Shown here: positions 44,508 through 53,580 of the stretch, piece after piece | Layout: each line of letters opens with the position of its first letter | Numbering within the stretch: the first letter of the stretch is position 1 | Position numbers and translations under genes: made by a program | Assembly (NCBI RefSeq): GCF_019904135.1 | Contig: NZ_JAIOGQ010000005.1 | Location: forward strand, 62,001 to 126,000 | Source of the DNA: Paenibacillus caui | Lineage (GTDB): Bacteria > Bacillota > Bacilli > Paenibacillales > Paenibacillaceae | Reading direction: 5' to 3' | DNA: 64,000 nucleotides | Notes under the pieces: generated by a model | Seen by the model: the letters and a program-made list of their open reading frames with translations, nothing else | Told to the model about the DNA's origin: nothing | The model's database searches: none

Positions 44508-44969
44508 ATGGGACAGGAAATGAAAGTGATCGTGTTTAAGCTTGGTACAGAAGAATACGGGATCGACGTTGACAAAGTCCAAACGATCGAGCGGATGCTG
44601 CCGATTACCCGTGTACCTAAAACCTATGCTTTTGTTAAAGGGGTAGTGAATTTGCGGGGCGTGGTCATTCCTGTGATCGATCTTCGCGGCCGGTTTGGAT
44701 TGCCGGAAACAGAACTTACCGATCAGACCCGGATCATTATCGTATCGGCCTCTGACATGGAGGTTGGCTTTATCGTGGATTCGGCGAATGACGTCATCGA
44801 TCTGGATACCGATTCCATCGATACGCCTCCTGAAGTAGTGGGAGGAATCAAGGCCAAATATTTAGACGGTGTTGCCCGGATTTCGGAAGAGCGCCTTTTG
44901 ATTATGCTTAATTTGTCCGAAGTTCTGAATAAAAGCGAAATCATTCAACTTGAAAGTATTGAGGGCTGA
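44508..44969 (+). CDS. cheW: chemotaxis coupling protein CheW
   Basis: CheW links receptors to CheA. The 153-residue protein has the SH3-like CheW fold with KVIVFKLGTEEYGIDVDKVQ, the signature FVKGVVNLRGVVIPVIDLRG, and VGFIVDSANDVIDLD. A strong AAGGAGGAG lies before the ATG. cheC follows after two bases. No CheV is seen in the window. Confidence 0.97.
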   Translation: MGQEMKVIVFKLGTEEYGIDVDKVQTIERMLPITRVPKTYAFVKGVVNLRGVVIPVIDLRGRFGLPETELTDQTRIIIVSASDMEVGFIVDSANDVIDLDTDSIDTPPEVVGGIKAKYLDGVARISEERLLIMLNLSEVLNKSEIIQLESIEG

Positions 44970-44971
44970 TC

Positions 44972-45601
44972 TTGGTGGAACTTTTCAGAGGGTTTGCAGA
45001 ATTTAAAATGGACGTGCTCAAAGAGGTCGGAAATATCGGCGCGGGCAACGCCGCTACCGCCCTTTCACGTTTGCTGGACAAACCTATCGATATGGCCGTT
45101 CCTAAAGTCCAGCTGCTTCCATTCGGGGAAATTGCCGATAGCGTAGGAGGCGCGGAGAATATTGTAGTCGCTGTTTTTTTTCGGGTGGAAGGCGATGTTC
45201 CGGGCAATCTGTTCTTTATTTTATCTCCGGAAGCTGCCAAGAAGCTGCTAGGCCGGCTGGCTGCGATTGAAATCGCGGAAGGCGACAGCTTCTCCGAGAT
45301 GGAATGGTCGGCCATTTCCGAGATCGGCAATATACTCGCGGGCTCTTATCTGTCTTCGCTCGCGGATTTTACGCAGCTTTCTATGAGTCCTACCGTACCC
45401 GCCATTGCCATGGACATGGCCGGAGCAATTTTGAGCTATGGACTTTTGCAATTCGGGCAAATGGGGAATGACGCTCTTCTCATCGATACTACATTTATTG
45501 AGGGTAAGCATGAGGTGGAGGGGCAATTTTTCCTGATTCCGGATCCTGATTCTTTTGAGAAAATATTTACCGCTCTGGGAGTACCCACTGACTATGATTG
45601 A
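44972..45601 (+). CDS. cheC: CheY-P phosphatase CheC
   Basis: CheC removes the phosphoryl group from CheY-P and works with CheD in adaptation. The protein has 209 residues from a TTG at 44972; a GTG one codon later is equally possible after GAGGG. Both phosphatase motifs are intact: LKEVGNIGAGNAATALSRLL and AISEIGNILAGSYLSSLADF. The last bases overlap cheD by eight. Confidence 0.96.
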   Translation: MVELFRGFAEFKMDVLKEVGNIGAGNAATALSRLLDKPIDMAVPKVQLLPFGEIADSVGGAENIVVAVFFRVEGDVPGNLFFILSPEAAKKLLGRLAAIEIAEGDSFSEMEWSAISEIGNILAGSYLSSLADFTQLSMSPTVPAIAMDMAGAILSYGLLQFGQMGNDALLIDTTFIEGKHEVEGQFFLIPDPDSFEKIFTALGVPTDYD

Positions 45602-46091
45602 TGAGCAGCATGTTGTAAAAGTTGGAATGGCGGAAATGGGAACGATTCGCTCACAGGGATTGATACGGACCACGGGACTTGGCTCCTGTGTGGGCCTCAC
45701 CCTTTTTGATCCGAAGCTCAGACTTGCCGGAATGGTCCATGTGATGCTCCCTTCTTCCGATATTGCCAGGGAAGGCACTCTGAATGTGGCGAAATATGCG
45801 GACACGGCGGTGCCGGCTCTCTATGAGCAGCTTGTACAATCAGGTGCTTCTCCCGGTCGGCTTGTGGCCAAAATGGCCGGCGGATCTCAGATGTTTGCGT
45901 TCGCCGGCGGCGGAGATACGATGCGGATTGGCCCTCGAAACGTTGAGTCCTGCAAGGCTTGCCTCGAAGAATTGGGGATACCTCTAACGGGTGAAGATAC
46001 CGGCGGAAGTTACGGCAGAACGATCGAACTAGATTGTGAAACGGGCATTTTATTCGTACGCAGTGTACAAATGGGGATAAAGGAATTGTAG
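45594..46091 (+). CDS. cheD: receptor glutamine deamidase CheD
   Basis: CheD deamidates receptor glutamines and also binds CheC. The ATG at 45594 inside the end of cheC gives 165 residues beginning MIDEQHVVKVGMAEMG. The catalytic Cys and His are in TTGLGSCVGLTLFDP and AGMVHVMLP. KMAGGSQMF and RNVESCKACLEELGIP are family-typical. The start upstream at 45555 is in frame but would run deep into cheC. Confidence 0.97.
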   Translation: MIDEQHVVKVGMAEMGTIRSQGLIRTTGLGSCVGLTLFDPKLRLAGMVHVMLPSSDIAREGTLNVAKYADTAVPALYEQLVQSGASPGRLVAKMAGGSQMFAFAGGGDTMRIGPRNVESCKACLEELGIPLTGEDTGGSYGRTIELDCETGILFVRSVQMGIKEL

Positions 46092-46093
46092 CT

Positions 46094-46519
46094 ATGGCAG
46101 GTAAAATACATTTTAACTGGTTGTTTGGCGGCATTGGTTTTATTCTGACGTTTATCGTTTCCTCAGCTCATAATTTATTGATGACTTCTTTAATCCGCAG
46201 CTTGATTGCCTTTGTAATCTGGTTTCTGCTCGCCTTTGCGATTCGGTGGATTATAAGTCTGCCGTTTACGAACCCGTCTTCCAAGGAGCAAGAGATTTCT
46301 CGGAAGCAGGGAGCCGAAGAAATCGGCAGCCGGGTTGATTTGACAACACCCGATGAAAGCGAGGCAATAAGCGATTTGCTAAAGCCCTCTGAACAAGCGA
46401 GTCCAGCCGATCAGGGGCCGGCAGTTTTTGAACCTTTGAATCCGCCGCGTCTGGTTAAAACGACCGACCGGAATCCTGAGGAGTTGGCCAAGGCTGTCCG
46501 TCACCTGACAGAAGAATAG
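46094..46519 (+). CDS. unknown two-helix membrane protein between cheD and sigD
   Basis: I do not recognise this 141-residue protein. Residues about 10-28 and 33-57 form two hydrophobic segments (LFGGIGFILTFIVSSAHNLL and SLIRSLIAFVIWFLLAFAI), so the N-terminus is a hairpin in the membrane. The rest is a soluble acidic tail: about 65-140 has many Glu, Pro, Ser and Asp and ends with NPEELAKAVRHLTEE, a helix that could bind a partner. It starts two bases after cheD and ends 15 bases before sigD. No comparable gene lies between cheD and sigD in B. subtilis. A role in flagellar or chemotaxis control is suggested only by position. Confidence 0.75.
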   Translation: MAGKIHFNWLFGGIGFILTFIVSSAHNLLMTSLIRSLIAFVIWFLLAFAIRWIISLPFTNPSSKEQEISRKQGAEEIGSRVDLTTPDESEAISDLLKPSEQASPADQGPAVFEPLNPPRLVKTTDRNPEELAKAVRHLTEE

Positions 46520-46534
46520 AGAGGGTGAGGTTAA

Positions 46535-47323
46535 GTGAGTGAGCGAAAAAATTCTCCTCTCAGCTATGCCGATCTTTGGGAGAGCTGGAAGGAACAAGGA
46601 GACCTGGAGGCAAAAAAAGCGCTGATCGAGAAATATCTGAATATTGTGGATTATGTTTCCGGCCGTCTCGCCGTAGGTCTGCCAAGAAATATATCCAAGG
46701 ACGATCTTTTTAGCAACGGTGTTATGGGGCTTATTGACGCCGTGGAGAAATTTGACTACAAAAGAGGCCTTCAGTTTGAAACTTATGCCTCATGGAGAGT
46801 CAGAGGCGCTATTCTGGACGGTCTTCGCCAAGGGGACTGGGTTCCCCGTTCCGTCCGTGAGAAAGCCAAAAAAATTGAAGAAGGGTACCAAAAGCTGGAG
46901 CAAAAGTATTTGCGTACTGTAACCGATGAGGAAATGAGTCTTTATCTGAACGTTTCGGAGAAAGAATTCCAGCAGATGCTTCAGGAAGTTGCGGTTATGA
47001 CTCTCTGCTCATTGGAAGATCCGATCCGGGAGGAAGAATCCGAGACACGGATGTCCATGCTGATTGATGATAAAGCCAAAAATCCCGATTATAAAGTTCG
47101 TGAATTTTATTTGCGTGAATCATTAACTAAAGGAATCGAGAAGCTGACGGAGAAAGAACGTACCGTTGTCTCATTATTATATTATGAAGATCTATCGCTT
47201 AGTGAAATTGCCGAGGTCATGTCTTTGTCTCCATCGCGTATTTCACAACTCCATTCCAAAGCAATTTTGCGTCTTCGAGCCACACTGGAGAAAAATCGAA
47301 ATTTATTAATGCAGGAGGATTAG
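46535..47323 (+). CDS. sigD: RNA polymerase sigma factor SigD (sigma-28)
   Basis: SigD drives late flagellar genes, autolysins and chemoreceptors. The protein has 262 residues from a GTG at 46535, after AGAGGGTGAGG. Region 2 has YASWRVRGAILDGLRQGDWV and region 4 has LTEKERTVVSLLYYEDLSLS and a helix-turn-helix VMSLSPSRISQLHSKAILRL. Its place near the operon end matches B. subtilis, where position in the transcript affects SigD levels. No anti-sigma factor gene (flgM) is in the window. Confidence 0.98.
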   Translation: MSERKNSPLSYADLWESWKEQGDLEAKKALIEKYLNIVDYVSGRLAVGLPRNISKDDLFSNGVMGLIDAVEKFDYKRGLQFETYASWRVRGAILDGLRQGDWVPRSVREKAKKIEEGYQKLEQKYLRTVTDEEMSLYLNVSEKEFQQMLQEVAVMTLCSLEDPIREEESETRMSMLIDDKAKNPDYKVREFYLRESLTKGIEKLTEKERTVVSLLYYEDLSLSEIAEVMSLSPSRISQLHSKAILRLRATLEKNRNLLMQED

Positions 47324-47364
47324 AAGCAGCGCTCATAGCGGGTTCCTGGGAGGAGAAATGATTG

Positions 47365-48771
47365 ATGAAGCAGCCGGAAGCTCTTGAAAAACTAGTACGC
47401 ATTACAGTTTCAGAAGACAAAATGGTCGCTTATCTCGAATTTGAAAAGACGGATGATGACTTTGGCTGCAGTGAAGAGCAGCTCTTGCGTTATTTGAAAG
47501 CTAATGGGATCAAATACGGCATTCAGCAAGATACCGTTCGGCGATTTGCCCAGAATCCGATCGAATACGCCCGCAGCCGAACTCCGATCGCTTACGGCGA
47601 GAAGCCCGAGCACGGGCGGGACGGCAAGATCGTACTCGCTTTCGACTTGAACAATAAAGGGCCGCATCCCCGGGAGACCGAGGACGGCAAAGTAGATTAT
47701 AAAGACATTACCCGTTTGAACAACGTAAAAAAAGGACAGCTCATTGCAACCCGTGAACCGGCGCTGCCGGGCCGATCGGGAACAGCTGTCACAGGCCAGG
47801 AAATTCCATGCAAGGCGGGCAAGGAAGCGCGGTTTAAAGTCGGTAAAAATGTTATAGTCATCGGTGAAGAAACGGCGATGTATGCAGCCATTGACGGGCT
47901 CGTGACGGTCACGGACAAAGGCAAGCTCAATGTGTTTCCCGTTTATGAGATTAATGGCAATGTGGACTACAGCATTGGAAATATCAATTTTGTCGGCACC
48001 GTCATTATCCGGGGCCAAGTCCTTACGGGGTTTAAAATAATGGCAGCCGGCGATATTCGGGTAACCGGCGGAGTAGAAGGCGCCTCGCTGGAAGCCGGAG
48101 GCTCGATTGAAATTATGGGTGGAATTATCGGCTACAATAAAGGTCTGGTGAAGGCCGGCTGCAATGTGAAAAGCTCGTTTATTCAGGATGGCAACGTGGA
48201 GGCCGGAGCCGATGTTATCGTCTCCCAAAGCATTATGCATTCCAGTGTCAGGGCAGGTAAAGACGTCTTGTGCAATGGAGCCAAGGGGCTGATCGTGGGC
48301 GGTCACGTTCAGGCCGGAGAAACCGTTACGGCAAGAACCATCGGGAATCCGATGTCTACGGCAACCGTGATTGAAGTCGGCGTTCTGCCGGAGCTTCGCA
48401 ATGAGCTTGCCACGCTTAGAACGCATCTCAAGGAGATGATGAGCGGCCTGGATAAAACGGAAAAAGCGCTTGTGCTGATGGACCAGCTTGCCTCGCAAGG
48501 AAAGCTTTCCCAAGACAAACTGGCGATGAGATCGAGACTAACGCTTTCGAAGAAATCGTCCTTAAGAGAACTGGATACGATGAAGGAGCGCATTCTCGAA
48601 ATTGAGAAGACGCTGGAGGACACGGGAAAGGCCAAGGTAAAGGTCATTAAAACCATTTACGGCGGCTCTAAGATAGTAATCGGAAGATACACGAGATTTA
48701 TTAAGGATCCGGTGTCTCACATTTCTTTTTATTATAGTGAAGGAGACATCTCTATGTCGGCTTATGTATAG
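47365..48771 (+). CDS. FapA/DUF342-family protein
   Basis: The protein has 468 residues from the ATG at 47365, nine bases after AGGAG. Residues 1-150 form the FapA N-terminal region (with a characteristic KPEHGRDGKI near 80). Residues about 150-330 have repeated short beta turns (VIIRGQVLTGFKIMAAGDIR, GGSIEIMGGII, GGHVQAGETV) as in a right-handed beta-helix. About 345-430 is a charged coiled coil (LRNELATLRTHLKEMMSG), and a beta tail follows. FapA-type proteins are known to be polar scaffolds for type IV pili and flagella in other bacteria, but the biochemical role is unsettled. Its place behind sigD in a motility operon suggests a motility or cell-surface role. B. subtilis lacks it here. Confidence 0.8.
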   Translation: MKQPEALEKLVRITVSEDKMVAYLEFEKTDDDFGCSEEQLLRYLKANGIKYGIQQDTVRRFAQNPIEYARSRTPIAYGEKPEHGRDGKIVLAFDLNNKGPHPRETEDGKVDYKDITRLNNVKKGQLIATREPALPGRSGTAVTGQEIPCKAGKEARFKVGKNVIVIGEETAMYAAIDGLVTVTDKGKLNVFPVYEINGNVDYSIGNINFVGTVIIRGQVLTGFKIMAAGDIRVTGGVEGASLEAGGSIEIMGGIIGYNKGLVKAGCNVKSSFIQDGNVEAGADVIVSQSIMHSSVRAGKDVLCNGAKGLIVGGHVQAGETVTARTIGNPMSTATVIEVGVLPELRNELATLRTHLKEMMSGLDKTEKALVLMDQLASQGKLSQDKLAMRSRLTLSKKSSLRELDTMKERILEIEKTLEDTGKAKVKVIKTIYGGSKIVIGRYTRFIKDPVSHISFYYSEGDISMSAYV

Positions 48772-48852
48772 CAGAAAGCATGGAGATCGTTTAGATTCGG
48801 AGCTAATCACCAGAGGCGTATTCAACTTCTGCCTGAAATGGGGGGAACCCGG

Positions 48853-49179
48853 ATGGATTTAAAACCGGTTGAATTACAAATTGCGGTACCGCGTACAAGC
48901 GAAGCCAGCCGTATTCATCAGGACCAACAATCCAGGCCGCAGCTGGACCAGCAGCAATTGGCCGGACAGAACATCAGAAGCAGCGAACAGCAAAGGATGC
49001 GGAGCAATCAGGTTGACGAGTCTTCCCAACCCGAAGTAAGGGAGGAAGCGAAGCAATCCTCTTCTGGCAATCAGGGTCATCAGCGTGGGGGCCGCCGTCA
49101 GGAGCGGTCCGACCATCCGAATCAAAGCCACCCGGCAGAACATCCGTTCAAAGGGAAGCATATCGATTTTTCTTTATAA
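48853..49179 (+). CDS. unknown small Gln/Ser/Arg-rich protein in the fla/che operon
   Basis: I do not recognise this 108-residue soluble protein. The ATG at 48853 lies behind GGGGGGAA. It begins MDLKPVELQIAVPRTSEASR, an ordered-looking start, then becomes a very polar, likely disordered middle rich in Gln, Ser, Arg and His (about 25-95), and ends with the compact motif GKHIDFSL. Such conserved ends around a variable middle suggest a short adaptor with two binding patches. It lies between fapA-like and swrB-like genes, and its codon use and spacing fit the operon. Confidence 0.65.
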   Translation: MDLKPVELQIAVPRTSEASRIHQDQQSRPQLDQQQLAGQNIRSSEQQRMRSNQVDESSQPEVREEAKQSSSGNQGHQRGGRRQERSDHPNQSHPAEHPFKGKHIDFSL

Positions 49180-49205
49180 ATTTTGAACTTTAAAAGGTGA
49201 GTATA

Positions 49206-49769
49206 TTGTCTTGGAGCCCTTGGGTCTATATTGTTTTGCTTGGTATTGCCGCTATTCTTTATGCATGGATCATGCCGGAGCGGAAGCAGCCTGGAAGAGC
49301 AGGCAACGGGACCATCGATGAAGTTGAAATGACGCTTGAGCAGTACATGGCAGAAATGGAGCGGGACAATCAGGAAATCGTGAATCTGGTGGGACAAATG
49401 AAGCAGGAAACCGTCTCGAAGCAGCTTTCCCAGCAGGAGCAGATAGGCGAGCTAAGACAGCGGCTGCTTGATTACGAGCGCCGGACGGTCTTGCTTGAGG
49501 AGCGCCTGCAGCAGCTTGAAAACACTGATTTCAAAACGGCCGGATCTCTGGGGCCGGAAACGTTGCCTGTACCATCCCAGCAAGTGCCAGTTGATGTTAT
49601 AGAAGAAGAACCCGCACCGTTGGCTTCCAGGGTACGTGACCGATATCCGGAGCTGTTCTCGCTTTATGACGAAGGCAAATCCATCGATATAGTAGCCAAA
49701 TCCGTCGGGATCGCCCGCGGTGAAGTTCAGCTTATTTTGCAGCTGGCGAAGAGGGAGGAATCCCTGTGA
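49206..49769 (+). CDS. SwrB-like membrane protein (YlxL position, DUF6115-like)
   Basis: The protein has about 187 residues from a TTG at 49206, six bases after AAAGGTG. Residues about 5-22 form a membrane anchor (WVYIVLLGIAAILYAWIM). A Glu/Gln-rich coiled coil (about 40-105) follows, then a linker with Val/Pro and a C-terminal helix-turn-helix-like module RYPELFSLYDEGKSIDIVAK with GIARGEVQLILQLA. In B. subtilis SwrB (YlxL), next to sigD, is a single-pass protein that activates the flagellar export apparatus; the topology and position agree. The C-terminal module could act as a protein-binding and not a DNA-binding element. Confidence 0.75.
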   Translation: MSWSPWVYIVLLGIAAILYAWIMPERKQPGRAGNGTIDEVEMTLEQYMAEMERDNQEIVNLVGQMKQETVSKQLSQQEQIGELRQRLLDYERRTVLLEERLQQLENTDFKTAGSLGPETLPVPSQQVPVDVIEEEPAPLASRVRDRYPELFSLYDEGKSIDIVAKSVGIARGEVQLILQLAKREESL

Positions 49770-50389
49770 TACGTAATCGTCATTTCATGAGAGGCCTTGG
49801 GGCGGGACTGATCGTCGGGGCGCTGCTGCTTCAGGTCATGAATGTTTCGCTCGATACGGGGCCAAAAAGCCTGTACTCGGAGGAACAGGTCCGTGAGGCT
49901 GCAGGAGAGCTGGGGCTGAAAGTATATGACGGCTCGCAGCAGGTATACACGGAGCAGGAATGGAAGAAGAAGAGCGAAACGGGCGTGAAGACGGAGGGGG
50001 CTGCTCAGAAACCGGCGCCTGCAACGAAACCGAAGACTGCTGCGCAACCTTCTGGTCCGAGCAGTCCGGCCGAGACGTCAAAACCGGCTGCGAAATCTGC
50101 GAACGCACCTTCGGCAGTTGTATCGCCATCCGTGAATCAAGGGAAGAGCACTGGAACTTCAGGGAGTACAGGCTTGCCCCAAGCAAAGTTCAAAATCCAG
50201 ATCGCGCCTGGGGCTACCTTGACTGAAGTTGGGACAAGCCTTGAAGATGCGGGCGTCATTTCAGACAAGACGGCATTTATCCAGAAGGCCAAAGCCAAAA
50301 AAGCGACCAAAATCATCCAGCCCGGCACCTATTTGTTTGCTAAAGGTGAATCGTTCGACAGCATCGTTGCCCAGATCACGGCCCAATAG
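49766..50389 (+). CDS. MltG/YceG-like protein lacking the catalytic domain
   Basis: The protein has 207 residues from a GTG at 49766 overlapping the previous stop. An N-terminal membrane segment (about 8-26) is followed by a 90-residue Lys/Pro/Ala/Ser-rich linker, and the C-terminus (about 140-207) reads ATLTEVGTSLEDAGVISDKT with PGTYLFAKGESFDSIVAQIT, matching the LysM-like entry region of MltG lytic transglycosylases. The MltG catalytic glutamate domain is absent; full-length MltG has about 340 residues or more. So it is more likely a wall-binding or partner-binding relative than an enzyme. It ends the fla/che unit before the rpsB promoter. Confidence 0.75.
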   Translation: MIRNRHFMRGLGAGLIVGALLLQVMNVSLDTGPKSLYSEEQVREAAGELGLKVYDGSQQVYTEQEWKKKSETGVKTEGAAQKPAPATKPKTAAQPSGPSSPAETSKPAAKSANAPSAVVSPSVNQGKSTGTSGSTGLPQAKFKIQIAPGATLTEVGTSLEDAGVISDKTAFIQKAKAKKATKIIQPGTYLFAKGESFDSIVAQITAQ

Positions 50390-50405
50390 CGATTATTTTC
50401 AGGAG

Positions 50406-50434
50406 TTGCATCGGCTTGAGTCTTATGATATATT
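50406..50434 (+). promoter_or_regulatory. promoter before rpsB
   Basis: TTGCAT (50406-50411) and TATATT (50429-50434) are 17 bases apart. The transcript would have a leader of about 120 bases before rpsB, long enough for structures that sense S2 protein, but I saw no recognisable leader family. Confidence 0.55.
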
Positions 50435-50566
50435 AACTGATGGTGTTAAAACACACGCTTGGCGGATTTCGTGAAGGGTGCTTTCCGAAAGGAAAAGGGG
50501 AGTCTTGACGAAAAATGACGCAGGCGGAGGAGCATCAAATAAAACCAAACTAGGAGGTGCGTGAAG

Positions 50567-51265
50567 ATGGCAGTAATCTCCATGAAACAACTGCTTGAAG
50601 CAGGTGTTCATTTCGGTCACCAGACTCGTCGCTGGAACCCGAAAATGGATCGTTATATCTTCACTGAAAGAAACGGTATTTATATCATTGACCTGCAAAA
50701 GACGGTCAAGAAAGTTGAAGAAGCTTACAACTTCGTCAAGAGTATTTCTGAAGAGAACGGTACAATCCTTTTCGTCGGCACCAAGAAGCAAGCTCAAGAT
50801 TCCGTTAAGGAAGAAGCTGAGCGCGCTGGACAATTCTACATCAACCAACGCTGGTTGGGTGGAACGCTCACTAACTTCCAAACTATTCAAAAGCGTATTG
50901 ACCGCCTGAAAACTTTGGAAGCTTGGGAAGAGGACGGCACTTTTGGTGTGCTGCCTAAGAAAGAAGTTATTCTTCTCCGCAAAGAGAAAGAGCGTCTTGA
51001 GAAATTCCTCGGCGGTATCAAGAACATGAAAGGCTTGCCAAGCGCATTGTTCGTTATCGATCCGCGCAAAGAGCGCATCGCTGTTGCGGAAGCGCGCAAA
51101 CTGGGCATCCCTATCGTGGGTATCGTAGATACAAACTGCGATCCGGACGAAATCGACTATGTCATTCCGGGCAACGACGACGCAATCCGCGCTGTCAAAC
51201 TGCTTACCGGCAAAATGGCTGATGCTGTAATCGAAGCGAATCAAGGCGAGCAAACGACTGCTTAA
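50567..51265 (+). CDS. rpsB: 30S ribosomal protein S2
   Basis: S2 is a small-subunit protein that also bridges to S1 in many bacteria. It has 232 residues from the ATG at 50567, eight bases after TAGGAGGTG; a GTG at 50561 is too close to that site. The family start [20 protein letters not shown] and [20 protein letters not shown] are clear. Codon use is notably cleaner, as in highly expressed genes. The tsf gene follows a terminator-like hairpin. Confidence 0.98.
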   Translation: MAVISMKQLLEAGVHFGHQTRRWNPKMDRYIFTERNGIYIIDLQKTVKKVEEAYNFVKSISEENGTILFVGTKKQAQDSVKEEAERAGQFYINQRWLGGTLTNFQTIQKRIDRLKTLEAWEEDGTFGVLPKKEVILLRKEKERLEKFLGGIKNMKGLPSALFVIDPRKERIAVAEARKLGIPIVGIVDTNCDPDEIDYVIPGNDDAIRAVKLLTGKMADAVIEANQGEQTTA

Positions 51266-51298
51266 TTCGAGGCCAGTCTACAACGCATAAATTAAATG

Positions 51299-51344
51299 AA
51301 AAGGGTGGTTGGTAGGTGCAAAAACCTCTCACTACCCTTTTTTT
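51299..51344 (+). terminator. terminator/attenuator between rpsB and tsf
   Basis: AAAAGGGTGGTTGGTAGG at about 51299-51316 pairs with ACCTCTCACTACCCTTTT (51325 to 51342) with several mismatches, and a run of seven T follows. It would partly separate tsf from rpsB and so adjust their ratio. Confidence 0.75.
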
Positions 51345-51385
51345 AAAGCGAAAAACTTATAAACCATATATGGAGGGAATCAACA

Positions 51386-52036
51386 ATGGCAGTTGACGCA
51401 AAAGCGGTAAAAGAACTTCGTGAGAAGACAGGCGCAGGGATGCTGGATTGCAAAAAAGCTCTGGAGGAAGCAAACGGTGATTTGACCAAAGCGGCCGAAA
51501 TCCTTCGTGAGAAAGGTTTGGCAGCTGCAGCTAACAAAGCTGGCCGTGTTGCGACTGAAGGTGTTGTAGAATCCTACATACACGCTGGCGGACGCATCGG
51601 TGTACTTGTTGAAATCAACTGTGAAACCGACTTCGTGGCCAAGACGGATCAATTCAAAGAATTTGCCCGCGACATCGCGATGCACATCGCAGCTGTAAGC
51701 CCTAAATACGTTCGCCGCGAAGAAGTGCCTGCAGATGAAATCGAGAAGGAAAAAGAAATTCTGAAAGCACAAGCGCTGAACGAAGGCAAACCGGAGAAAA
51801 TTGTTGAAAAAATGGTTGAAGGCCGAATCGGCAAATACTATGAAGAAATCTGCTTGCTCGACCAGCAATTCGTTAAAGATCCGGACAAAACAGTTGCGAC
51901 GCTGCTGAATGAAAAAATCAGCACGATCGGAGAAAACATCTCCATCCGCCGCTTCGTTCGTTATGAGCTGGGTGAAGGTCTGGAGAAGAAAGTGGACAAC
52001 TTCGTAGAAGAAGTAATGGCGCAAGTAAAACAATAA
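51386..52036 (+). CDS. tsf: translation elongation factor EF-Ts (short form)
   Basis: EF-Ts exchanges GDP on EF-Tu. The protein has 216 residues, clearly shorter than the B. subtilis protein (about 293), because the second half of the core domain is missing; short forms of this kind are also known in Thermus. It begins [20 protein letters not shown] with the TDFV motif in [26 protein letters not shown] precedes the ATG. Confidence 0.98.
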   Translation: MAVDAKAVKELREKTGAGMLDCKKALEEANGDLTKAAEILREKGLAAAANKAGRVATEGVVESYIHAGGRIGVLVEINCETDFVAKTDQFKEFARDIAMHIAAVSPKYVRREEVPADEIEKEKEILKAQALNEGKPEKIVEKMVEGRIGKYYEEICLLDQQFVKDPDKTVATLLNEKISTIGENISIRRFVRYELGEGLEKKVDNFVEEVMAQVKQ

Positions 52037-52077
52037 TCGAGGCCGGAAATTCAGCGTTTCTAGCCAAACTATTTGAT

Positions 52078-52103
52078 GGAACACACCGTGTTCCTTCTTT
52101 TTT
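52078..52103 (+). terminator. intrinsic terminator after tsf
   Basis: GGAACAC (52078-52084) pairs with GTGTTCC (52088-52094) over a three-base loop, followed by TTCTTTTTT. It ends the rpsB-tsf unit. Confidence 0.85.
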
Positions 52104-52132
52104 AGAAGGTTAGGTTCTGCAAGTTTTAAGGG

Positions 52133-52185
52133 TCCCCGTGAAGCAATCGGCACAAGCTTTTTAGACTGGCAGCGCTTCGCGGGGA
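52133..52185 (+). repeat. long inverted repeat in the pyrH leader
   Basis: TCCCCGTGAAGC (52133-52144) pairs with GCTTCGCGGGGA (52174-52185) with a single G-U wobble. The 29-base loop carries GGCACAAGCTTTTTAG. The right arm overlaps a promoter-like TTAGAC (52161)/GATATA (52184) pair, so this may be either a promoter-embedded operator or an RNA leader structure before pyrH. Confidence 0.4.
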
Positions 52186-52193
52186 TATATTAA

Positions 52194-52969
<776 letters not shown>

Positions 52970-52970
<1 letters not shown>

Positions 52971-53524
52971 TGCCGCAATCGATTAAGAAGAACGCTGAAG
53001 AGCGTATGGAAAAAGCGATTCAGGCACTGAAGAGAGATCTGCTGACGCTTCGCGCAGGCAGAGCGACTCCGTCACTGCTTGACCGGATTCAAGTAGACTA
53101 CTATGGAGCTCCAACTCCGGTAAACCAGCTTGCCAACATCAATACTCCTGATTCGCGTACGCTGTTGATTCAGCCTTGGGATAAATCTTCTCTGGCTGAA
53201 ATCGAAAGAGCAATTATGAAATCGGACCTTGGTCTGACACCGGCGAATGACGGAACCACCATCCGGCTCACGATTCCTGCTTTGACGGAAGAACGCCGGG
53301 TAGAACTGGTGAAGACTACCAAGAAGTATGGAGAAGAAGCCAAGGTGGCCATTCGCAACATCCGCCGCGATGCCAATGACGAAATCAAGAAACTGGAAAA
53401 AACGGATTTGTCGGAAGATGAGTCGCGTCGTCATCAAGAGGACATCCAGAAGAGTACGGATAAATTTGTCGCGGAAGTAGATAAAGTGCTCGCAGCGAAA
53501 GAAAAAGAAATCATGGAAGTGTAA
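52970..53524 (+). CDS. frr: ribosome recycling factor
   Basis: RRF with EF-G splits terminated ribosomes. The 184-residue protein shows [20 protein letters not shown] at about 27 and the family end [20 protein letters not shown]. The ATG overlaps the pyrH stop (TAATG), coupling the two. Confidence 0.98.
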
Positions 53525-53571
53525 GAGACGAAGCGGCCCCTCCTAATATGGTGGGGTTTTGTCTCTTTTTC
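53524..53571 (+). terminator. two-tier hairpin after frr
   Basis: AGAGAC (53524-53529) pairs with GTCTCT (53561-53566), enclosing CCCC/GGGG, and five T follow. It is a plausible terminator between frr and uppS. Confidence 0.6.
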
Positions 53572-53580
53572 AAATATAAG

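Noticed and set aside
47410-48513. A 367-codon open frame on the minus strand
   Set aside because: It is antisense to the FapA-type gene and has no family feature or start signal.
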